Below, in pieces: positions 1 through 10,290 of a DNA stretch of 64,000 nucleotides. The translations under genes and the position numbers were made by a program. Position 1 is the first letter of the stretch; each line of letters begins with the position of its first letter. This DNA is from Puccinellia tenuiflora (taxonomy: Eukaryota > Streptophyta > Magnoliopsida > Poales > Poaceae), in the NCBI GenBank assembly GCA_012064385.1, contig QRDG01000413.1:62001-126000 (forward strand), read 5' to 3'. Under the pieces are notes generated by a model. That model was not told the origin of the DNA. It made no database searches and saw only the letters and a list, made by a program, of their open reading frames with translations.

Positions 1-235
1 TGATTGACTGCGTTATCAAGTGACTGTAACAAGTCCATGGTCAGGAAACCTTAACCATCTCTTGACTAACAAACTAGTCCAGTAGAGGCTTACTAGGGAC
101 ACTGGGGTTTTTATATTCCACACATGTATTATGTTTCCTGTTAATACAATTATAGCATGGATAATAAACATTTATCATAAACATGAATATGCTAATAAAC
201 CATTTTATTATTGCCTCCAGGGCATATTCCCAACA
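1..235 (-). mobile_element. 5' end of a copia LTR (Angela/BARE1/WIS-like), cut by the window edge
   Basis: Read on the minus strand, an LTR begins at 235 with TGTTGGGAATATGCC and runs leftwards out of the window. The start followed by GAGGCAATAATAAAATGG resembles the abundant Angela/BARE1/WIS copia family of Triticeae. If this is the 5' LTR, the element body lies left of position 1. A solo LTR cannot be excluded, because the other end is not visible. Confidence 0.75.
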
Positions 236-789
236 CTCACTACAGGAAATGAACAGGGAGGACTGACGATCGCTGGAGCCCTCTCCTGAGATGGGGACGA
301 CGCGGCAGGCCTTCGCCGGTGAGGCAAGGCCAAGACCTCGCCGGAGACAGGGACAACGTGGCGTCGTCGGTGGAGGAGAGGAAGAAACGTAACGACGGAC
401 GGGTGCGTTACGATGCGGCCTGCCATCACCATAGAAGTGGGGAAGGTTAAAGGGAAGGCCGGGGCGGAGATGGACCGGCGGTGGCTCGAGCGGGGCGGGG
501 CGCTGAGACGGAGCGAAAGCGGCGCCGGACGTGGGTGGTGGCAACAAGCGGTTCACGTTGCCGGCGGGGGGGTTGATGGTGATAGAGACGGAGATGGCGA
601 CGTTGATGCGACCACGCGGTTGTGTTGGCGATGTGGTAGGGGTGGTCCTCGGCCCATCTCATATTTCTGTCAGGCGTCAAGTGGTTTGACGACGCTGCAA
701 GCGCCGTATAGGAGCTGCCCACAGCCCAAAGTCCAGGTCGTGTCCAAGCAATGTCCTCATGGGCCTCGTTTAGCCCAGTTACTCGGCTG
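236..789. other. GC-rich spacer upstream of the COX7a-like gene
   Basis: The segment is rich in G and C and open in several frames on both strands. None of the translations has recognisable domains, and the long frames look like a by-product of base composition. It probably holds the promoter of the downstream gene; no clear TATA box was found. Confidence 0.4.
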
Positions 790-919
790 CATCTCACCAA
801 TGCAGTGCAGGCTCTCCTTTCTCTTCCTTAAATTCCTCTCCTGCTCAAACTCCATTGATCCATTTCCCCAAAACCGTCGCAAGGATCGTCCGACCCTCCT
901 CCTCGTCGGCGTCGTCAAG
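790..919 (+). other. probable 5' UTR exon of the COX7a-like gene
   Basis: A C/T-rich stretch typical of a plant leader ends in GTCGTCAAG followed by a GTGCGC splice donor at 920. The next good acceptor is the CAG just before the ATG at 2188. The transcription start is a guess from base composition. Confidence 0.45.
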
Positions 920-2187
920 GTGCGCGCTTTCCTCTACTTCACCCTCCCCGCTCCACTCTGGGATGGATTCGAACCCGAGATGCGATGCGACTCCCGTAGC
1001 CGGCCGCGCGATACGTAGCCTTTTGTTTTTGTTTTGAATCCTACTGAGATCTATTTACGGTGCAATCTTGGATCTCTCTTCCATTGCGGCTCGCTAGGCA
1101 CGTTCTTGATCCGGCCGCCTTCGATTCGATTGCCGGCGCACGTATGAACTGCGGACACCACCTGCTCACTGTTGTGCTAGCTGTTTCTATATATGCCTTT
1201 TCGATCTTGCCTGATTCTGTCTGGGCTCGCGTGGAATCATCGTGCCATGCGTCTTTGCGTTGTCATGAAATTTCTCTGGAATATTAGAATGGATCCAGTG
1301 ATTATCAATGTGAATAACTTTCTTATTATGTATGGATATCTGATCATGTGTCTTTGTGTAGCAAGTCACAGTGTCACACTAGTGATAATGGTTGAATCTC
1401 TTTGTTCGGATTTAATCAATCATTGGAATGTATATGAATGATCATTTGCACATATAAGACACATTTTTCTTTCTGATTTGAGGATATTAGTGCGAATTCT
1501 ATAAGGTTCTAGTCATGATTAGCCAGATGACCACATGTAAGTTCTTTTCTCGTTGTTTTCCTACCTTTTGTCTACTCCTTTTCCTGTCCCCTCTTTGCTG
1601 TTTAGTCGAACTTTGTATTTCCGTTGAAGCAATTTAATGGAAAGGGGAGTAGCCCAGTTGGAAAAAAAAAAGGAAAAAATGTAATTTTTTTCTCGTTGTT
1701 CAATCCATTTGGAATGGCAGTTTATGTTTTTTTTTTTTTTTGGGCATGCTTGCTGCCTGGGTGACACTTTTACAAGACTTGTTATTTCATTCAAGGACAG
1801 ATTGTAGACGATGTACAATTCTCGAGTTTAATCCACAGGGAAGTGTGTGCTTATGTGCCAAATACCTATGGGCATTTGGACATGATTACCAACATTCAAG
1901 AAGTGCTGGGTTGATTTTTTTTAATGTTTACACATGAAAGCATCGACATCATAATATAATGATTATACTCCCTCCATCCCATATAAGTTGTCGCTCAACG
2001 GATGTATATAGACGTATTTTAATGTGTAGATTCATCCGTTTCAGCGACAACTAATATGGGGTGGAGGGAATATTAAAATTGCCCATTACTGCTAAGTTCT
2101 CCCTGAAGATGTGCGTTAGATATAGCATTTTCTTTTCCATCTTGCTACATGTTGACTTGTTCCTTTTGCTGTAATGCACCAATGCAG
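920..2187 (+). other. leader intron of the COX7a-like gene
   Basis: About 1.27 kb between the GT at 920 and the AATGCAG acceptor ending at 2187. The stretch is T-rich, has no convincing coding sequence, and contains a Stowaway MITE at 1968-2070. A long intron directly before the start codon is common in plant housekeeping genes. Confidence 0.5.
1968..2070. mobile_element. Stowaway-type MITE
   Basis: The element starts CTCCCTCCATCCCATA and ends with the near-complement TATGGGGTGGAGGGA. It is flanked by TA on both sides (1966-1967 and 2071-2072), the Tc1/mariner TSD. At 103 bp it fits Stowaway size. It lies inside the leader intron. Confidence 0.85.
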
Positions 2188-2487
2188 ATGACAGAAGCAC
2201 CATTTTTGCCACGCCAGAGGCTTTTTAAGCAGCAGCAGTATTTCCAGAACCTGAGCAAGCACACTCATCTGAAGGGGCGTTACGATGTGATCACTTCCGT
2301 TGGCATCCCCCTCGCGCTTGCTGCTTCCAGCTTGCTCATGATTGTATGTTTGCAGTATCTTCGACTGTTATATCTGTTGCGTGATTTTCGGCTTGTATTT
2401 GTGTTAAGCCGGTGACCTTCGTCTTGTTTTTGCAAACAGGGCCGTGGTGTCTACAACATGTCTCATGGGATCGGGAAAAAGCAGTGA
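2188..2487 (+). CDS. COX7a-like small mitochondrial protein (cytochrome c oxidase related)
   Basis: Two coding exons, 2188-2343 and 2440-2487, joined across an intron with donor ATT|GTATGT and acceptor AAACAG|GGC, give 67 residues. The protein starts MTEAPFLPRQRLF and contains YFQNLSKHTHLKG. It then has one hydrophobic helix (about residues 35-52, ITSVGIPLALAASSL) and ends YNMSHGIGKKQ. This layout matches the short plant proteins annotated as cytochrome c oxidase subunit VIIa-like, such as Arabidopsis At4g21105, which are placed in the mitochondrial inner membrane. The ATG directly follows a splice acceptor, so the 5' UTR lies in an upstream exon. The gene looks intact and is probably functional. 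The subunit assignment rests on remembered family similarity. Confidence 0.85.
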
Positions 2488-3121
2488 ACTTCAGTGGGAT
2501 TGCTATTATCTCGGCATTTTTTACGAGGGAATTATGCTTTGAACATTATGAGCCTGTGATGTCTTTTTAGTTGCAAAAATAATGCCATCAAAGTTCCATC
2601 TGAATACATTTCTAGTTCTCCTTTTGTTGGTTTTTGTGGGTTCCTGGTGCAAGTGAATCCATACTGAACTGAAATTGACGATGTCCAAATATCGCCAATG
2701 TTCCTATTTCGCCTAACTGCATTGGTCCTCTGTGTAACCTCTCTTAACACCTGTGTTAGTTCATGCACATTTCAGGCTGAAACCCTTAATGTGAATAGTA
2801 CAAAAATACACAGGCTAATCTTGGATGTGTGATGTGCCCTTGCCACTTAGAAGAATTGTACATCGTCCTTGATCAAATTCTTCACTCATTTTGGAGTATC
2901 TAAAACTTAACATCAGTTTGATTAGGCGCGAGGACCTGAGATTAGCACATAAAAAGACGTCTTTCTTTGAAATTAGCACGAAAACGACTACAGTATAAAA
3001 GTCGAGCCTGTTCCACACATCCCGTCGGAGCCACTAGTAGCCTCTCCAGCCGTGTGGACCTGAAATTAGCCACTAGCTACCAGTAGTCTCTACTGCACCT
3101 GATCCACATATTTCGTTCATC
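2488..3121 (+). other. 3' UTR and spacer
   Basis: T-rich sequence after the COX7a-like stop codon; the first 200-300 bases are probably its 3' UTR. Positions about 2870-3000 resemble parts of 37150-37500 (shared phrases such as GACCTGAGATTA and GTATCTAAAACTTA), so a dispersed unclassified repeat may be present. No coding sequence is supported. Confidence 0.35.
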
Positions 3122-3136
3122 TATTGCCTTTGTTTT

Positions 3137-4331
3137 TTTTTTTTAGATCAAGAGGGCCCCTTAACGGGGGAGCCCCAGTTCCATTTTTATTAAAATGAAA
3201 CTAGCCACGGAAACTACAAGTTCAAATACAAAGCATCGCTGAGAAAGAAACTACAGTTCACTAAAATCTGCCAGGAAATAAAACGAAACTAGGGAGATAG
3301 TCTCAAAGCAAAAGCAGGGGGAGTAGTTCTTCAGGAACAAACAGAAGAATAGGCCTAACAAAACAACTAGGTGCAGTGCTCGACTATCTTCAGAAGCCTG
3401 GAGCGGAAGAGAGTCCTCAGGCAGCAGCGGCTTCCCCCAGATCTTCAGCCCGGTGGGAGTGATTGGCGATTGCACCATCAGATGCTGGCAGCACGGTGGC
3501 GTGGGTGGAGCAGCCGCACCCAGTTCTGGAGGTGGAAGCGAGGCGACGAGAGAGCTCAGCGATACCCCCAGCTTTACCCCCACAGTAGCGCTAGGATTTC
3601 CTTCAGTTTCCTCATGATCATTTGCTCGAAGCTGTCGACCCTCTCCAGCATGTGGGGCTTGAAAAGAAGCCTCCACTTTTTGATGGTCCTGAGGATCATC
3701 CACCAAACCTGTTTCATACAAAGCCAAGTTTGGTTGTCAAAAATCAAGGCATTGCGTGACTTCCAAATGCCCCAGAGCACTGCAACGCAAATAGCATTAG
3801 TCGCAGCATGCTTTTTATTTGAAATCCAAAACTTAGCTATAGACAGGTAGGAAGATCCAACGTTGAAACCAAAGAAAGACGAAACAGAGCACCAAATTTC
3901 CTTAGAAACTATGCAGTCAAAAAAGAGATGATCAATCGTCTCCAATTCTTTGCAAAAGACACAGTCAACAGGCTTATACATTTTGCGTTTAAGGAGATTA
4001 TCACGAGTCATCAATTTATTATTGGAGAGCAGCCAAAGGAAAATTTGCACCCTGGGAGGGATGATCAGAGACCAGATCGAAGGTTTATATACCTGTGTCA
4101 CGCCTCTGAAGCTAAAGATTTTATACAGGGAGCTAGTGGAGTAGACTCCCTTGGAGTCATAGGCCCAAATAATGGAGTCACAGTCCGCAGACAGGTTAAC
4201 ATTATTAGCAATCTGCTCTAGTTCATACCATTTTTGCAAAAGGGCTGGGCTAAAATTCCTTCTAAAGGTGAGTTTAAGGTTTGAACCATCCCACACTTTA
4301 TTAATTGCGACCATGGTCTCATTGCAAACAT
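3137..4331 (-). mobile_element. 5'-truncated L1-type LINE with 15-bp TSD
   Basis: The direct repeat TATTGCCTTTGTTTT occurs at 3122-3136 and 4332-4346 and brackets the insertion. On the minus strand the element ends in a poly-A run (poly-T at 3137-3144) next to the TSD, the usual target-primed reverse transcription layout. Only the 3' end of ORF2 plus a 3' UTR of about 430 bp remains. The 5' truncation is typical of LINEs. Confidence 0.9.
3574..4331 (-). pseudogene. C-terminal fragment of LINE ORF2 (zf-RVT region)
   Basis: The minus-strand frame has the plant non-LTR reverse transcriptase C-terminal zinc-binding region: IWSLIIPPRVQIFLWLLSNN, then CVFCKELETIDHLFFDC (a C-x2-C-x7-H-x4-C pattern), then LWGIWKSRNALIF. 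This region follows the polymerase domain in plant L1 ORF2 proteins. The frame is open to a stop at 3574, so this copy is fairly young, but the endonuclease and reverse transcriptase are missing. Codons upstream of 4331 belong to flanking DNA and not to the element. Confidence 0.85.
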
Positions 4332-4346
4332 TATTGCCTTTGTTTT

Positions 4347-5250
4347 CTCCATCTCTTCTCTTGGCTGCGCTTGCCTCCTTCATTATCTGTGCAAACTGCG
4401 TCACCACCGGCTCCAAGAAAGAAGCCTACTGTCAGACAATCAGTCGCCTGGTACGAAAACAGGGTCCCCTTTAACATCGATAGCTTAATGTACTATTGAC
4501 TATATTTTGCGCGGATCATTGACTTCTTGTTCTGTGATCTACATGGCAGTAGATCGGCCGTCCTAGCTATCTTTCAGTTTGGCTAACTATTCATTGATCG
4601 GCGAAAGAAGGGTTTGTTGGTCTTACGGCGGACGGACGGAAGGAATGGCAGCTATCCTGAACATTCACGGAACTTCAGGTTACCTTCACTAGCGAGGTCT
4701 TCTCACAACCCTTCTATTCATGCGTTTTCTTTTAAATGGAAGGCAGGGGCGCTGCGAAGCTTCATAGTCGTTACCATAATATACCAAGATTCAAACTAGA
4801 TACACATGGGATCGATGGGAAATCGTAAAAAGCACTCCAAAGCAATCTATGCAGCTTAACATACATACTCAAAACCAGCCGAGATCGATGGGACTTTAGG
4901 ACCTATGTACCACTTAGAGAAGCTTAGTGATCTCGAATTAAGTAGTATTACCTTTGAACGGAAATGTCTTCTTGAATGGGTCGAATCCAAGTTTAGAGTT
5001 TGATTGATATGACACAAATTTCGACCGATACAACATTTGGCAGCTATAAGAAAACAATCACATCAGTTATTTTGCTGTTTTCGTAATTGTTGTATGGTAC
5101 AAATTGTTTGAAAATAGTTCGACGAGACAATTACCACAACAACTGGCTTGTTGTATTTTCATACATTTCGTATTACTATGAACAAAAAATACTTATAGAT
5201 AGCTCAATGAATCCATTATTTGCCCACAGGAGGAAAGAAGCCAATCTTTA
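4347..5250. other. spacer, probably the separated upstream region of the NLR gene
   Basis: No convincing coding sequence was found. Before the CACTA insertion this stretch lay directly upstream of the NLR start codon (now at 19909), so it may hold that gene's original promoter or leader. The last three bases (TTA, 5248-5250) are the left copy of the CACTA TSD. Confidence 0.4.
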
Positions 5251-5525
5251 CACTAGTAGAAAAACACCCTTTCGGACAGAGCCGAATTTGCATTCATCCC
5301 GGTTGACTGATAAACCGGGACCAATGCCAAGCATTGGTCCCGGTTCGAGCTGCCAGGCCCCCGTGAGGCATTGGTCCCGGTTCAGTTGGGGTTATTCGTC
5401 CCGGTTCGTGCTACGAACCGGGACCAAAGCTGTCGCGAGGCTTTGGTCCCGGTTCGTGCCACGAACCGGGACGAATGCCCGAGCTTTGGTCCCGGTTCGT
5501 GCCACGAACCGGGATGAATGCCCCT
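5251..5525. repeat. left TIR and subterminal repeats of the CACTA element
   Basis: After the TIR come five or more units built on CCCGGTTCGTGCCACGAACC or close variants, each an inverted repeat flanked by TTTGGT or CATTGG. In En/Spm elements such arrays are the binding sites of the TNPA-type protein. Here they also lie directly upstream of the TNP2 promoter. Confidence 0.85.
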
Positions 5526-5528
5526 CTG

Positions 5529-5824
5529 CCTATATACGTAACGTAACCCCCGTCTTCTTCTCTACTGTGTTATTTTTTTGCTCGGATTGGTGGGAAGTGG
5601 GTGCTAGATTTTTTTTCCTTTGCCACGCACAAGATGTGTTCGATGAAATGCCCGAGCCACACTTAAGTTCACACAAAATGATATCCTCGACCGAGGTTAG
5701 CAACTTTATCCTTCTCATCTATAATTGATACAGAAATATTGCATGTGTCGATGTACGGTGGTCATTTCAGTATTCAATATGTTATTCTAATTGTATTTGA
5801 TAAACTTAATTATATGATATGCAG
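5529..5824 (+). promoter_or_regulatory. promoter and 5' leader of the TNP2 gene
   Basis: A TATA-like motif (TATATAC at 5531-5537) follows the subterminal repeats. A probable leader exon ends at CCGAG|GTTAG (donor at 5696), and the next acceptor ATATGCAG ends at 5824, directly before ATGGATGAACGG. The leader is therefore split by an intron of about 130 bp. Confidence 0.5.
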
Positions 5825-8800
5825 ATGGATGAACGGCAGCGATGGATGTACGGCGACCGACGCAGTTCTGATTTTATTACAGGCCTGCATAAATTTATCC
5901 ATGTGGCTGAGGCAAACAAATATGATGGTTTTATACCTTGTCCATGTGTGGACTGTCGGAACGTTAAGGAGCACTCTTCGTCGAGAACCATTCAAGGCCA
6001 CCTGCTTCGGAGAGGTTTCATGCCCAGCTATAATTGTTGGACCAAGCACGGAGAAAGAGGGGTTATGATGGAAGACGATGAAGAAGAAAATGATGATGAG
6101 AACTATCGTATGTTCTCTGAAGAATACGGTGATACTGCGATGGAAGACAATGAAGAAGAAGGTGGTGAAGAACAACGGACGCCAGATGAGCATGCTGATG
6201 GTCTTGGTCGGGTCATTTCCGATGTACAACGAGAATGCGATACAGAAAAGGAGAAGCTGAAGTTGGAGGCCATGCTAGAGGATCACAAAAAGTTGTTGTA
6301 CCCAAATTGCGAAGATGGCAGCACAAAGCTCGGTACCACACTGGAATTGCTGAAATGGAAGGCAGAGACTGGTTTATCTGACAAGGGATTTGAAAAGTTA
6401 CTGAAAATAATGAAGCCGAAGCTTCCAAAGGATAACGAACTGCCCGAGACTACGTACGAAGCAAAGAAGGCTATCTGCCCTCTAGGATTAGATGTGCAGA
6501 AGATACATGCATGCATCAATGACTGCATCCTTTACCGCGGTGAGGAGTATGAGAATTTGGATGCATGTCCGGTATGCAATGCACTGCGATACAAGATCAG
6601 ACAAGATGATCCTGGTGATGTTGAGGGCGATGACGAGCCCGTCAGGAAGAAGATTCCTGCTAAGGTTATGTGGTATGCTCCTATAATACCACGGTTGAAA
6701 CGTCTGTTCAGAAACAAAGAGCATGCCATGTTGTTGCGATGGCACAAAGAAGAGCGTAAGAAAGACGGGAAGTTGAGACACCCCGCCGATGGGTCTCAAT
6801 GGAGAAAAATCGAGAGAGAGTTCCCGGACTTTGCAGGTGAAGCAAGGAACTTATGGTTTGGTCTAAGTACAGACGGCATGAATCCTTTTGGGGAGCAGAG
6901 CTGCAGTCACAGCACCTGGCCCGTGACTCTATGTATCTACAACCTTCCTCCTTGGTTGTGCATGAAGCGGAAGTTCATTATGATGCCAGTTCTCATCCAA
7001 GGCCCGAAGCAACCCGGCAACGACATTGATGTGTACCTAAGGCCATTAGTTGATGAACTTTTGCAGTTGTGGGCCATACCAGGTGTACGTGTGTGGGATG
7101 AGCACAAACAGATGGAATTTGACCTACGAGCGTTGCTGTTCGTAACCATCAATGATTGGCCTGCTCTTAGTAACATTTCAGGACAGTCAAACAAGGGATA
7201 CAACGCATGCACGCACTGTTTAGATAAGACTAAAGGTACATATTTGGAAAAATGTAAGAAGGTCGTGTACCTGGGGTGTCGTCAATTTCTTCCAGGCAGT
7301 CACCCCGTAAGAAAGAAAGGCAAGCATTTCAATGGTGAGGCAGATCACCGGAAGAAGCCTAAGCTCCCTGATGGTGATGTTATATTTGGTATGGTCAAGG
7401 ACATAGAAGTAATCTTTGGAAAGGGTCCTGGCGGACATTCTGTTCCGAAAGACGTCGCTACCGGACACGCGCCCATGTGGAAGAAGAAATCTATATTTTG
7501 GGAGCTACCCTATTGGAAAGTCCTAGAGGTCCGGTCTTCAATCGACGTGATGCACGTGACAAAGAATATTTGCGTAAACCTGCTAGGCTTCCTCGGCGTG
7601 TATGGGAAGACAAAAGATACACCGGAAGCAAGGGAGGACCAACAGCGTATGAAAGACCCAAACAACAAGCATACAGATAAAGGGCGTCATTACTTAAGTA
7701 GCTACGCTCTTACGAAAGCAGAGAAGGAAATATTTTTTGAGTGCCTGAGCAGTATCAAGGTCCCGGCTGGCTTCTCGTCAAATATAAAGGGAATAATAAA
7801 TATGGCAGATAAAAAATTCCAAAACCTGAAGTCTCATGATTGCCACGTGATTATGACGCAGTTGCTTCCGATTGCATTGAGGGGGCTTCTATCGGAAAAT
7901 GTTCGAGTACCCATTGTGAAGTTATGTGCATTTCTCAATGCAATATCTCAGAAGGTAATCGATCCAGAAAGTCTGACAAGGTTACAGAAGGATGTGGCCC
8001 AATGTCTTGTTAGTTTTGAGTTGGTGTTCCCCCCATCATTTTTCAATATTATGACGCATCTCCTGGTTCACCTAGTCGACGAGATTGCAATTCTCGGTCC
8101 TGTATTTCTACACAATATGTTCCCTTTCGAGAGGTTCATGGGAGTCTTGAAGAAATATGTTCATAACCGTGCTAGGCCAGAAGGAAGCATCTCCAAAGGC
8201 TATGGAACAGAGGAGGTCATTGAGTTTTGTGTTGACTTTATTCCTGACATTAAGTCGATTGGTCTTCCTGAATCGCGGCATGAGGGGAGACTTAGTGGAA
8301 AAGGCACGCTAGGAAAGAAAGCAATGATATGTAGGGACGGGCATTCTTTCACTCAAGCACACTACACAGTTCTACAAAGTTCCACCTTCGTGGCTCCGTA
8401 TATCGAGGTACACAAGAATAGTGTACGCTCGAAAAACCCAGGGAAGCCTGACTCCTGGATTAAACAAAAACACATGGAGACTTTCGGCAGTTGGTTGCGA
8501 TTACATCTCATGAATGACACCGATGTTGGAGATCAACTCTACTTATTGGCCGCGTCACCATCTTCGACTGTATTGACTTTCCAAGGGTACGAGATAAATG
8601 GGAATACATTTTACACGATTGCCCAAGATAAAAAGAGTACCAACCAAAACAGTGGTGTTCGCTTTGATGCAACAGACGAGAATGGACAAAAGGACACATA
8701 CTATGGTTACATAGAGGAGATATGGGAACTTGACTATGGGCCTACTTTTAAGGTCCCTTTGTTTCGGTGCAGTTGGGTCAACATGAATGGAGAAGGGGTA

Positions 8801-9148
8801 AAGGTAGACCAGCTGTACGGAATGACAACAGTGGATCTCAAGAATCTTGCGTACAGAGACGAACCATTCGTCCTAGCCAATGATGTGGCTCAGGTTTTCT
8901 ATGTGAAGGACATGAGCTCCAGACCGAAAAAAAGAAAAGATAAGGAAAGAAATACAGCACACGATGATCCAAAGCGTCACATAGTTCTTTCAGGAAAAAG
9001 AAACATCGTGGGAGTCGAGGACAAGACAGACATGTCAGCAGACTATAATAAGTTTGATGAAATTCCGCCATTCACAGTGAAAACTGACCCAAGCATCCCG
9101 TTACATAATGAAGAAACTCCATGGTTACGGCCGAAGAAGCGATCATGA
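5825..9148 (+). CDS. TNP2-like CACTA transposase
   Basis: A single open frame of 1107 residues. The N-terminal transposase-associated domain (about residues 1-75) has cysteines in PCPCVDC and the GHLLRRGFM motif. The central transposase domain (about 290-530) has STDGMNPFG near 349, NLPPWLCMK, GNDIDVYLRPLVDEL near 400 and a CTHC zinc-type motif, the signature of plant TNP2 (Transposase_21). A DUF4218-type region follows (about 620-810, with MFPFERFMG), then a DUF4216-type region near the C-terminus (about 957-1030). The tail is lysine-rich and probably nuclear. TNP2 is thought to cut the element ends. I chose the second ATG (5825) because a splice acceptor precedes it; the in-frame ATG at 5819 would be intronic. 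No frameshift or stop was seen, so this copy may be active. Confidence 0.95.
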   Translation: MDERQRWMYGDRRSSDFITGLHKFIHVAEANKYDGFIPCPCVDCRNVKEHSSSRTIQGHLLRRGFMPSYNCWTKHGERGVMMEDDEEENDDENYRMFSEEYGDTAMEDNEEEGGEEQRTPDEHADGLGRVISDVQRECDTEKEKLKLEAMLEDHKKLLYPNCEDGSTKLGTTLELLKWKAETGLSDKGFEKLLKIMKPKLPKDNELPETTYEAKKAICPLGLDVQKIHACINDCILYRGEEYENLDACPVCNALRYKIRQDDPGDVEGDDEPVRKKIPAKVMWYAPIIPRLKRLFRNKEHAMLLRWHKEERKKDGKLRHPADGSQWRKIEREFPDFAGEARNLWFGLSTDGMNPFGEQSCSHSTWPVTLCIYNLPPWLCMKRKFIMMPVLIQGPKQPGNDIDVYLRPLVDELLQLWAIPGVRVWDEHKQMEFDLRALLFVTINDWPALSNISGQSNKGYNACTHCLDKTKGTYLEKCKKVVYLGCRQFLPGSHPVRKKGKHFNGEADHRKKPKLPDGDVIFGMVKDIEVIFGKGPGGHSVPKDVATGHAPMWKKKSIFWELPYWKVLEVRSSIDVMHVTKNICVNLLGFLGVYGKTKDTPEAREDQQRMKDPNNKHTDKGRHYLSSYALTKAEKEIFFECLSSIKVPAGFSSNIKGIINMADKKFQNLKSHDCHVIMTQLLPIALRGLLSENVRVPIVKLCAFLNAISQKVIDPESLTRLQKDVAQCLVSFELVFPPSFFNIMTHLLVHLVDEIAILGPVFLHNMFPFERFMGVLKKYVHNRARPEGSISKGYGTEEVIEFCVDFIPDIKSIGLPESRHEGRLSGKGTLGKKAMICRDGHSFTQAHYTVLQSSTFVAPYIEVHKNSVRSKNPGKPDSWIKQKHMETFGSWLRLHLMNDTDVGDQLYLLAASPSSTVLTFQGYEINGNTFYTIAQDKKSTNQNSGVRFDATDENGQKDTYYGYIEEIWELDYGPTFKVPLFRCSWVNMNGEGVKVDQLYGMTTVDLKNLAYRDEPFVLANDVAQVFYVKDMSSRPKKRKDKERNTAHDDPKRHIVLSGKRNIVGVEDKTDMSADYNKFDEIPPFTVKTDPSIPLHNEETPWLRPKKRS

Positions 9149-9323
9149 TCTAAGTATGAGTGTAATAGTATATAAAACAATTTATGTATGAGTGTTCTCA
9201 AAACCTTTTTATGTATGAGTGTTGACAAAAACTGGTGAGAAGTTCGTGTACAAAACACACGGTATCACCTGCATACAAACCGTATTCGGTCGATGAACTG
9301 AAGGATTTCTAGATAGAACAAAA
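9149..9323. other. region after TNP2 with a local direct duplication
   Basis: Holds the probable 3' UTR. The phrase AAAACACACGGTATCACCTG occurs near 9256 and again at 9321, and CGTATTCGGTCGATGAACTG near 9285 recurs at about 9419. A duplication of roughly 65-130 bp therefore surrounds the first hairpin. Confidence 0.6.
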
Positions 9324-9414
9324 CACACGGTATCACCTGCATACAACCCTACTGTGGCTAGAGAGTGCCCGCATATCAAATGCACCGTAGGGCGTATGCA
9401 GGTGAAACCGTTTG
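9324..9414. repeat. hairpin 1: inverted repeat with 32-bp arms and a 26-nt loop
   Basis: The left arm (9324-9356, with CACCTGCATAC and CCCTACTGTG) pairs with the right arm (9383-9414, with CACCGTAGGG and GTATGCAGGTG) apart from three mismatches and one unpaired base. The loop is GCTAGAGAGTGCCCGCATAT plus ATCAAATG overlap. It lies about 175 bp after the TNP2 stop. Arm length and imperfect pairing resemble plant pre-miRNA stems, but a structural or protein-binding role is equally possible. Confidence 0.75.
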
Positions 9415-9424
9415 ATTTGTATTC

Positions 9425-10245
9425 GGTCGATGAACTGAATGATTTCTACCACCACCACTCCCACCTCCTCGGCAATTCATCATTGTGTCACCCTAATCCA
9501 GTGGTTGGATTCAACCTACCCGAGGGCTTGTGTTTCCAACAGCGTCGTTGTGTTGTCCTTATTCACCGACCTACAGGAGGTGGCTCCAATGGCTGGCCGA
9601 CGAACAAGGACAAACACAATAATGGTAGGGAACATGCCAGCGGGTAGGCTAAATCCAACCATTGGGTTCGGTGGCAAAGGTAGACGCTCGTTGTGTGCCG
9701 TTTCGCTGCAGGGACGTCGCTATTTATAGGCGATTAGAAGGTGTACCTGTGGATGAGGTGGGAGTGCAGATCCAACAGCTCACAAGCGCTCTAAAGAAAC
9801 ACACCCCTGATCCAACGGCTCACAAGCGCTTGAAAGAAACACACGATCCGTGTGCTTCTTTAGTCCCGGTTGGTAACACGAACCGGGACGAAAGGGTAGG
9901 CCTATAGTCCCGGTTGGTGCCTCCAACCGGGACGAAAGACCCTTTGGTCCCGGTTGGTAACACGAACCGGTACTAAAGGCCCTGATCCAACAGCTCACAA
10001 GTGCTTGAAAGAAACACACGATCCGTGTGCACACGATCCAACAGCTCACAAGCACTCGAAAGAAACACAACTCTGATCCAACGGCTCACAAGCGCTCGAA
10101 GGAAACACACGATCCGTGTGCTTCTTCCACCGCTTCCCGCCTTCGTCTTCACGCAATTTCTCACTATATATATGTAGGCTTGGCCGCCATTGCCATATCA
10201 CATCTAAACTCACATCTGCAACCTCATCACTCCTTCCATTGTAAC
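9425..10245 (+). repeat. duplicated cassette copy A: leader, tandem units and promoter
   Basis: Homologous to 11149-11992. Shared blocks include CACCACTCCCACCTCCTCGG, AGGGAACATGCCAGCGGGTA and the repeated GATCCAACGGCTCACAAGCG with AAAGAAACACACGATCCGTG. Copy A has about 92 extra bases at 9534-9625. Subterminal-type units (CCCGGTTGGTAACACGAACC) lie at 9870-9980. The cassette ends with the promoter of the ORF at 10291. Confidence 0.85.
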
Positions 10246-10290
10246 AAAATTTTGACTTAGGTGTTTTTGACTAAGGTGTTCTCGGGGACG
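10161..10290 (+). promoter_or_regulatory. promoter and leader of small ORF A
   Basis: TCACTATATATATGTAGG holds a good TATA box (about 10165-10173). The following CACATCTAAACTCACATCTG leader is nearly identical to the one upstream of the ORF at 11993. This shared segment is the best sign that both ORFs are or were transcribed. Confidence 0.5.

Noticed and set aside
238..250. CACTACAGGAAAT as a CACTA transposon end
   Set aside because: There is no matching inverted end, subterminal repeat or 3-bp duplication nearby; it simply follows the LTR end.
74..800. Long overlapping open frames on both strands in the first 800 bases
   Set aside because: They partly read through an LTR end and otherwise reflect high GC; no domain, start context or splice sites support a gene.
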